Translations under genes and position numbers: made by a program
DNA from: Cherax quadricarinatus
Lineage: Eukaryota > Arthropoda > Malacostraca > Decapoda > Parastacidae
Length of the DNA stretch: 64,000 bases
Assembly: GCF_038502225.1 (NCBI RefSeq)
Contig: NC_091322.1
Coordinates: 1,416,244 to 1,480,243 of the forward strand
Direction of reading: 5' to 3'
In this document: positions 56,886 to 64,000 of the stretch, in pieces
Layout of the letters: every line of letters starts with the position of its first letter
Numbering within the stretch: the first letter of the stretch is position 1
Notes under the pieces: generated by a model
The model's database searches: none
Told to the model about the DNA's origin: nothing
Seen by the model: only the letters and a program-made list of their open reading frames with translations

Positions 56886-58332
56886 ATTGGGGGGTTGACG
56901 TAGGGGAGGAAGAGCAGGGGTTGACGTGGGGGAGGGAGGAGCGAGGTTGACGTGGGGGAGGGAGAGCAGTTGACGTGGGGAAGGGAGGCAGGGGAGGGGT
57001 TGACGTGGGGGAGGGTGAGCAGGGATTGACGTGGGGAGGAAGAGCAGGGGTTGACGTGGGGGAGGAAGAGCAGGGGAGGGGTTGACGTGGGGAGGAGGCG
57101 AGGGTGACGTGGGGAGGAGGGAACGAGGGGTTGACGTGGGGAGGGAGAGCAGGTTGACGTGGGGAAGGGAAGGGGAGCGAGGGGTTGACGTGGGGGGAGG
57201 GTGCAGCAGAGGTTGACGTGGGGAGGAGCGCAGTTGACGTGGGGGAGGGAGGCAGAGGAATTGACGTGGGGAGGGGAGGCAGGGATTTGACGTGGGGGAG
57301 GAAGGAGGCAGGGGTTGACGTGGGGAGGGAGGGAGGGGGCGGGGTTGACGTGGGGAGGGAGAGCAGGGGAGGGGTTGACGTGGGGGAGGAAGAGCAAGGG
57401 GTTGACGTGGGGGAGGAAGAGCAGGGGTTGACGTGGGGGCGGAAGAGCAGGGGTTGACGTGGGGGAGGAAGAGCAGGGGTTGACGTGGGGGAGGAAGAGC
57501 AGGGGTTGACGTGGGGGAGGAAGAGCAGAGGTTGACGTGGGGGAGGAAGAGCAGCGTGGGGGAGGAAGAGCAGGGGTTGACGTGGGGGAGGAAGAGCAGG
57601 GGTTGACGTGGGGGAGGAAGAGCAGGGGTTGACGTGGGGGAGGGTGAGCAGGGGTTGACGTGGGGGAGGAAGAGCAGGGGTTGACGTGGGGGAGGAAGAG
57701 CAGGGGTTGACGTGGGGGGAGGGAGAGCAGGGGTTGACGTGGGGGAGGGAGAGCAGGGGTTGACGTGGGGGAGGGAGAGCAGGGGTTGACGTGGGGGAGG
57801 AAGAGCAGGGGTTGACGTGGGGGAAGAAGAGCAGGGGTTGACGTGGGGGAGGAAGAGCAGGGGTTGACGTGGGGGAGGAAGAGCAGGGGTTGACGTGGGG
57901 GAGGAAGAGCAGGGGTTGACGTGGGGGGAGGAAGCGCAGGGGTTGACGTGGGGGAGGAAGAGCAGGGGTTGACGTGGGGGAGGAAGAGCAGGGGTTGACG
58001 TGGGGGAGGAAGAGCAGGGGTTGACGTGGGGGAGGAGAGCAGGGGTTGACGTGGGGGAGGAAGAGCAGGGGTTGACGTGGGGGAGGGAGAGCAGGGGTTG
58101 ACGTGGGGGAGGAAGAGCAGGGGTTGACGTGGGGGAGGAAGAGCAGGGGTTGACGTGGGGGAGGAAGAGCAGGGGTTGACGTGGGGGAGGAAGAGCAGGG
58201 GTTGACGTGGGGGAGGAAGAGCAGGGGTTGACGTGGGGGAGGGAGAGCAGGGGTTGACGTGGGGGAGGAAGAGCAGGGGTTGACGTGGGGGAGGAAGAGC
58301 AGGGGTTGACGTGGGGGAGGAAGAGCAGGGGT
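56886..58332. repeat. 26-bp G-rich minisatellite
   Basis: About 52 units, 'ggttgacgtgggggagg' plus 'aagagcagg', with a 26-base period ('tgacg' at 57481 and 57507). Units before about 57,400 vary in length and sequence; those after are nearly uniform. The antisense frames of 507 and 533 codons are shadows of a Pro/Ser/Leu-type repeat and shift phase at indels. Confidence 0.94.
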
Positions 58333-58399
58333 AAATGATGGCAAGTGGACAAGACAGATATATCTTACGTCGATTCCGGGGAACACCGGAGTGCTGGCC

Positions 58400-59095
58400 G
58401 CACTCACTCCAGCATATACATCACAGTTTGACTGATCATGAGCTGACCGAGGACCTTATCTGTTTCCCTCTAGAAGACAACTAGAGGTTTGTTGATAATT
58501 CCCTATATGCACGAAGGGAGGACGTTGAAAAGTCAGGGTTCCCTTCGTCTTGCACTTTTTGAATCCTAATGTTCTCGTCGGATCTCTACTGTTTATTGGG
58601 GGTATTTTGCCAAGTCTCTTGCTTTCATATGGAGTGAATTTGGTGTGCAGGTTTGGGACCAGTCCCTCCATATTTTTTTTTAGGTATGATGCGACTCTCA
58701 CTTACATTCTAAGGAGTACAAGTAAAGGGATTTTAAGCGTTCCTAGATGTTTTAGTCCAAACTAGTAGTGAAGGCTCGCTGTACGTTTTCTAGCTCTGCA
58801 ATCTAGCCTGCCTTGAAGGGAGAGTAGAAATTTAATATACAACAGTATTCCAGCCAGTAGAGATATGACTTGAAGAGTATCATCATTGGCTCAGGATCTC
58901 TTTGTTTTGAAAGTTTTACTTATCCAGTCTATCATTTTCCTTGTGGTAGCGATGGTAACATTGTTGTGATACTTGGAGGTGAGATCATGTGACGTCAAAA
59001 CTCCCAAGTCTCGTGCATGGAACTTCAGCTGTGCTGAATAATTCTTCTTTATCTAGCACTCCAGTCTGGTGTTTATTTCCTCAGTTCTTCCACAG
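58400..59095 (-). mobile_element. LINE-A C-terminal half, antisense, decayed
   Basis: 'ctagaagacaactagaggtt', 'tgttgataattccctatatg', 'aggacgttgaaaagtc', 'tttattgggggtattttgcc', 'gtgtgcaggtttgggacc', 'cattctaaggagtacaag', 'gtttctagctctgcaat', 'ttgttttgaaagttttact', 'aacattgttgtgatacttgg' and 'gtttatttcctcagttcttcc'. Collinear with 19190-19870. Frames are broken; the 81-codon antisense frame at 58701-58456 retains LVPNLHTKFTPYESKRLG. Confidence 0.75.
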
Positions 59096-59099
59096 CAGC

Positions 59100-59390
59100 A
59101 TGTACAACACTTAAGTATCTTTATTATTGAAACGTTTCGTCTGTGTAGCAGGCTTCTTCAGTGGAATGAAGGGTATTATAACACTGGAGGCAGAAGCGGA
59201 CAGAGAATTTTGAGGCGATCATTTCCTCAGCTTTGACAGGTTATGATGAGTCCCATAACTTCTCCATTTGTACTGTCTCTAGTGTTATAATTACCTTTGT
59301 TCTACAGAAGCCTGCTGCCTAGGCGAAACATTTCCTCAGTAGATACCCAGGTGTTGCTCAAGTGTTTTACTCAGTTTTTTACACCCCATT
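59100..59390 (+). mobile_element. Foldback element, copy at 59 kb
   Basis: Left arm 'gtatctttattattgaaacg' then 'tttcgtctgtgtagcaggc' and 'ttcttcagtgg'; right arm 'ctacagaagcctgctgcctag' (as 'ctacagaagcctg' and 'ctgcctag'), 'gcgaaacatttcctcag' and 'tagatacccaggtg'. The arms are clearly diverged, unlike the 51.7-kb copy. It sits between the LINE-A relic and the 36-bp array. Confidence 0.65.
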
Positions 59391-59397
59391 TATTAGG

Positions 59398-62300
59398 TGA
59401 TGGCAGGTGTTGATCTGGAGAGGCAGGAAGCAGTGATGGCAGGTGTTGATCTGGAGAGGCAGAAAGCAGTGATGGCAGGTGTTGATCTGGAGAGGCAGGA
59501 AGCAGTGATGGCAGGTGTTGATCTGGAGAGGGAGGAAACAGTGATGGCAGGTGTTGACCTGGAGAGGGAGGAGGCAGCGATGGCAGGTGTTGATCTGGAG
59601 AGGCAGGAAGCAGTGATGGCAGATGTTGATCTGGAGAGGGAGGAATCAGTGATGGCAGGTGTTGACCTGGAGATGGAGGAAGCAGTGATGGCAGATGTTG
59701 ACCTGGGGAGGGAGGAAGTAGTGATGACAGGTGTTGATCTGGAGAGGGAGGAAGCAGTGATGGCAGGTGTTGATCTGGAGAGGCAGGAAGCAGTGATGGC
59801 AGATGTTGATCTGGAGAGGGAGGAATCAGTGATGGCAGGTGTTGACCTGGAGATGGAGGAAGCAGTGATGGCAGATGTTGACCTGGAGAGGGAGGAAGTA
59901 GTGATGACAGGTGTTGATCTGGAGAGGGAGGAAGCAGTGATGGCAGGTGTTGATCTGGAGAGGCAGGAAGCAGTGATGGCAGGTGTTGATCTGGAGAGGG
60001 AGGAAGCAGTGATGGCAGGTGTTGATCTGGAGAGTGAGGAAGCAGTGATGGCAGGTGTTGATCTGGAGAGTGAGGAAGCAGTGATGGCAGGTGTTGATCT
60101 GGAGAGGAAGCAGTGATGGCAGGTGTTGACCTGGAGAGGGAGGAAGTAGTGATGAGAGGTATTGACCTGGAGAGGCAGGAAGCAGTGATGGCAGGTGTTG
60201 ACCTGGAGAGGGAGGAAGTAGTGATAACAGGTGTTGATCTGGAGAGGCAGGAAGCAGTGATGGCAGGTGTTGATCTGGAGAGGAAGCAGTGATGGCAGGT
60301 GTTGATCTGGAGAGGCAGGAAGCAGTGATGGCAGGTGTTGATCTGGAGAGGCAGGAAGCAGTGATGGCAGATGTTGATCTGGAGAGGAAGCAGTGATGGC
60401 AGGTGTTGATCTGGAGAGGCAGGAAGCAGTGATGGCAGGTGTTGATCTGGAGAGGAAGCAGTGATGGCAGGTGTTGACCTAGAGAGGGAGGAAGTAGTGA
60501 TAACAGGTGTTGATCTGGAGAGGCAGGAAGCAGTGATGGCAGGTGTTGATCTGGAGAGGAAGCAGTGATGGCAGGTGTTGATCTGGAGAGGCAGGAAGCA
60601 GTGATGGCAGGTGTTGATCTGGAGAGGGAGGAAGCAGTGATGGCAGGTGTTGATCTGGAGAGGAAGCAGTGATGGCAGGTGTTGATCTGGAGAGGCAGGA
60701 AGCAGTGATGGCAGGTGTTGATCTGGAGAGTGAGGAAGCAGTGATGGCAGGTGTTGATCTGGAGAGTGAGGAAGCAGTGATGGCAGGTGTTGATCTGGAG
60801 AGGCAGGAAGCAGTGATGGTAGGTGTTGATCTGGAGAGGCAGGAAGCAGTGATGGCAGGTGTTGATCTGGAGAGTGAGGAAGCAGTGATGGCAGGTGTTG
60901 ATCTGGAGAGGCAGGAAGCAGTGATGGCAGGTGTTGATCTGGAGAGGCAGGAAGCAGTGATGGTAGGTGTTGATCTGGAGAGTGAGGAAGCAGTGATGGC
61001 AGGTGTTGATCTGGAGAGTGAGGAAGCAGTGATGGCAGGTGTTGATCTGGAGAGGGAGGAAGCAGTGATGGCAGGTGTTGATCTGGAGAGGCAGGAAGCA
61101 GTGATGGTAGGTGTTGATCTGGAGAGTGAGGAAGCAGTGATGGCAGGTGTTGATCTGGAGAGTGAGGAAGCAGTGATGGCAGGTGTTGATCTGGAGAGGG
61201 AGGAAGCAGTGATGACAGGTGTTGGCCTGGAGAGGGAGGAAGCAGTGATGGCAGTTGTTGACCTGGAGAAGGAGGAAGCAGTGATGGCAGGTGTTGGCCT
61301 GGAGAGGGAGGAAGCAGTGGTGGCAGGTGTTGACCTGGAGAGGGAGGAAGCAGTAATGGCAGGTGTTGACCTGGATAGGGAGGAAGCAGTAATGGCAGGT
61401 GTTGACCTGGAGAAGGAGGAAGCAGTGATGGCAGGTGTTGACCTGGAGAGGGAGGAAGCAGTAATGGCAGGTGTTGACCTGGAGAGGGAGGAAGCAGTAA
61501 TGGCAGGTGTTGACCTGGAGAGGGAGGAAGCAGTAATGGCAGGTGTTGACCTGGAGATGGAGGAAGCAGTGATGGCAGATGTTGACCTGGAGAGGGAGGA
61601 AGTAGTGATGGCAGGTGTTGATCTGGAGAGGGAGGAAGCAGTGATGGCAGGTGTTGACCTGGAGAGGGAGGAGGCAGCGATGGCAGGTGTTGACCTGGAG
61701 AGGGAGGAAGCAGTGATGGCAGGTGTTGATCTGGAGAGGGAGGAATCAGTGATGGCAGGTGTTGACCTGGAGATGGAGGAAGCAGTGATGGCAGATGTTG
61801 ACCTGGAGAGGGAGGAAGTAGTGATGACAGGTGTTGATCTGGAGAGGGAGGAAGCAGTGATGGCAGGTGTTGATCTGGAGAGGCAGGAAGCAGTGATGGC
61901 AGGTGTTGATCTGGAGAGGCAGGAAGCAGTGATGGCAGATGTTGATCTGGAGAGGGAGGAAGCAGTGATGGCAGGTGTTGATCTGGAGAGTGAGGAAGCA
62001 GTGATGGCAGGTGTTGATCTGGAGAGTGAGGAAGCAGTGATGGCAGGTGTTGATCTGGAGAGGCAGGAAGCAGTGATGGCGGGTGTTGACCTGGAGAGGG
62101 AGGAAGCAGTGATGGCAGGTGTTGACCTGGAGAGGGAAGAAGCAGTGATGGCAGGTGTTGACCTGGAGAGGGAAGAAGCAGTGATGGCAGGTGTTGACCT
62201 GGAGAGGGAAGAAGCAGTGATGGCAGGTGTTGACCTGGAGAGGGAGGAAGCAGTGATGGCAGGTGTTGACCTGGAGAGGGAGGAAGCAGTGATGGCGGGT

Positions 62301-64000
62301 GTTGACCTGGAGAGGGAGGAAGCAGTGATGGCGGGTGTTGACCTGGAGAGGGAGGAAGCAGTGATGGCAGGTGTTGACCTGGAGAGGGAAGAAGCAGTGA
62401 TGGCAGGTGTTGACCTGGAGAGGGAGGAAGCAGTGATGGCAGGTGTTGACCTGGAGAGGCAGGAAGCAGTGATGGCAGGTGTTGATCTGGAGAGGCAGGA
62501 AGCAGTGATGGCAGGTGTTGATCTGGAGAGGCAGGAAGCAGTGATGGCAGGTGTTGATCTGGAGAGGCAGGAAGCAGTGATGGCAGGTGTTGATCTGGAG
62601 AGGCAGGAAGCAGTGATGGCAGGTGTTGATCTGGAGAGGCAGGAAGCAGTGATGGCAGGTGTTGACCTGGAGAGGGAGGAAGCAGTGATGGCAGGTGTTG
62701 ACCTGGAGAGGGAAGAAGCAGTGATGGCAGGTGTTGACCTGGAGAGGGAGGAAGCAGTGATGGCAGTTGTTGACCTGGAGAGGGAGGAAGCAGTGATGAC
62801 AGGTATTGACCTGGAGAGGGAGGAAGTAGTGATGGCAGGTGTTGACCTGGAGAGGGAGGAAGCAGTGATGGCAGGTGTTGACCTGGAGAGGGAGGAGGCA
62901 GCGATGGCAGGTGTTGACCTGGAGAGGGAGGAAGCAGTGATGGCAGGTGTTGACCTGGAGAGGGAGGAGGCAGCGATGGCAGGTGTTGACCTGGAGAGGC
63001 AGGAAGCAGTGATGGCAGATGTTGATCTGGAGAGGGAGGAATCAGTGATGGCAGGTGTTGACCTGGAGATGGAGGAAGCAGTGATGGCAGATGTTGACCT
63101 GGAGAGGGAGGAAGTAGTGATGGCAGGTGTTGATCTGGAGAGGCAGGAAGCAGTGATGGCAGGTGTTGACCTGAGAGGGATGAGGCAGTGATGACAGGTG
63201 TTGACCTAGAGAGGGAGGAAGCAGTGATGGCAGGTGTTGACCTGGAGAGGGAGGAAGTAGTGATAACAGGTGTTGATCTGGAGAGGCAGGATGCAGTGAT
63301 GGCAGGTGTTGATCTGGAGAGGCAGGAAGCAGTGATGGCAGGTGTTGATCTGGAGAGGCAAGAAGCAGTGATGGCAGGTGTTGATCTGGAGAGGGAGGAA
63401 GCAGTGATGGCAGGTGTTGATCTGGAGAGTGAGGAAGCAGTGATGGCAGGTGTTGATCTGGAGAGTGAGGAAGCAGTGATGGCAGGTGTTGATCTGGAGA
63501 GGCAGGAAGCAGTGATGGCAGGTGTTGATCTGGAGAGGCAGGAAGCAGTGATGGCAGGTGTTGATCTGGAGAGGCAAGAAGCAGTGATGGCAGGTGTTGA
63601 TCTGGAGAGGGAGGAAGCAGTGATGGCAGGTGTTGATCTGGAGAGTGAGGAAGCAGTGATGGCAGGTGTTGATCTGGAGAGTGAGGAAGCAGTGATGGCA
63701 GGTGTTGATCTGGAGAGTGAGGAAGCAGTGATGGCAGGTGTTGATCTGGAGAGTGAGGAAGCAGTGATGGCAGGTGTTGATCTGGAGAGTGAGGAAGCAG
63801 TGATGGCAGGTGTTGATCTGGAGAGGCAAGAAGCAGTGATGGCAGGTGTTGATCTGGAGAGGGAGGAAGCAGTGATGGCAGGTGTTGATCTGGAGAGTGA
63901 GGAAGCAGTGATTGCAGGTGTTGATCTGGAGAGTGAGGAAGCAGTGATGGCAGGTGTTGATCTGGAGAGGCAGGAAGCAGTGATGGCAGGTGTTGATCTG
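59398..64000. repeat. 36-bp minisatellite, continues past the window end
   Basis: About 128 units, 'atggcaggtgttgatctgga' plus 'gaggcaggaagcagtg', with a 36-base period (starts at 59400 and 59436). Variants include gac/gat, agg-gag, agg-cag and agt-gag. Some units at 60,100-60,670 lack four bases (32 bp). The frame reads 12 residues per unit (MAGVDLERQEAV) and stays open for up to 840 codons, but is broken wherever a 32-bp unit occurs. Substitutions change residues freely, so I see no sign of selection on a protein. Confidence 0.95.

Noticed and set aside
59397..63191. Possible repetitive protein from the 36-bp array
   Set aside because: The frame is interrupted by 32-bp units, substitutions replace residues freely, and no flanking unique coding sequence exists.

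Overview
This window looks like repeat-dense, gene-poor nuclear DNA from an animal, most likely a decapod crustacean. That assignment rests on my recollection of several interspersed repeats (two non-LTR retrotransposon families read mostly in antisense, a tRNA-like retroposon and a foldback family). No database search was possible. I find no intact protein-coding gene, no rRNA and no functional tRNA gene. The very long open frames (up to about 3,650 codons) all lie in tandem arrays whose units lack stop codons, so they are not genes.

Layout. 0-5.2 kb: decayed LINE pieces, a three-copy tandem, a 25-bp palindromic minisatellite and a 27-bp minisatellite, plus two consensus nuclear-receptor-like palindromes. 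5.2-15.85 kb: a CCA-rich minisatellite with a 3.7-3.8 kb higher-order duplication. 16-21 kb: an antisense LINE-A with reverse transcriptase motifs, flanked by loose LINE 3' ends. 21.08-23.49 kb: an interlocked inverted structure (B'-A-B-A') with an LTR-like 0.9-kb A module. 24.26-31.6 kb: a GGT-rich 33-bp satellite in two sub-blocks, followed by 21-bp, (CCA)n and 25-bp arrays to 33.3 kb. 34-44.8 kb: foldback elements, a 33-bp CCA-type array, LINE-A fragments in both orientations including a head-to-head pair, and a tRNA-like palindromic retroposon inside LINE-A. 45-56 kb: LINE-A, LINE-B and LINE-C fragments, TG and CT microsatellites, and a foldback element with perfect 143-bp arms and a 12-bp target duplication. 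56.9-58.3 kb: a G-rich 26-bp array. 59.4 kb to the window end: a 36-bp array that runs off the edge.

Nothing here forms an operon or pathway. The parts relate as mobile elements (LINE-A to LINE-D and the retroposons they may have mobilised) and as tandem arrays, several of which share a (CCA)n/(TGG)n core. Tandem repeats cover roughly 28 of the 64 kb by my estimate.

The most interesting candidates are two unrelated palindromic insertions, at 39.8 kb and 51.75 kb. Each has a long inverted repeat, a tail on one side only, and an 11-12 bp flanking direct duplication, and each sits in a LINE-A fragment. That design resembles a retroposed foldback SINE more than a cut-and-paste MITE.
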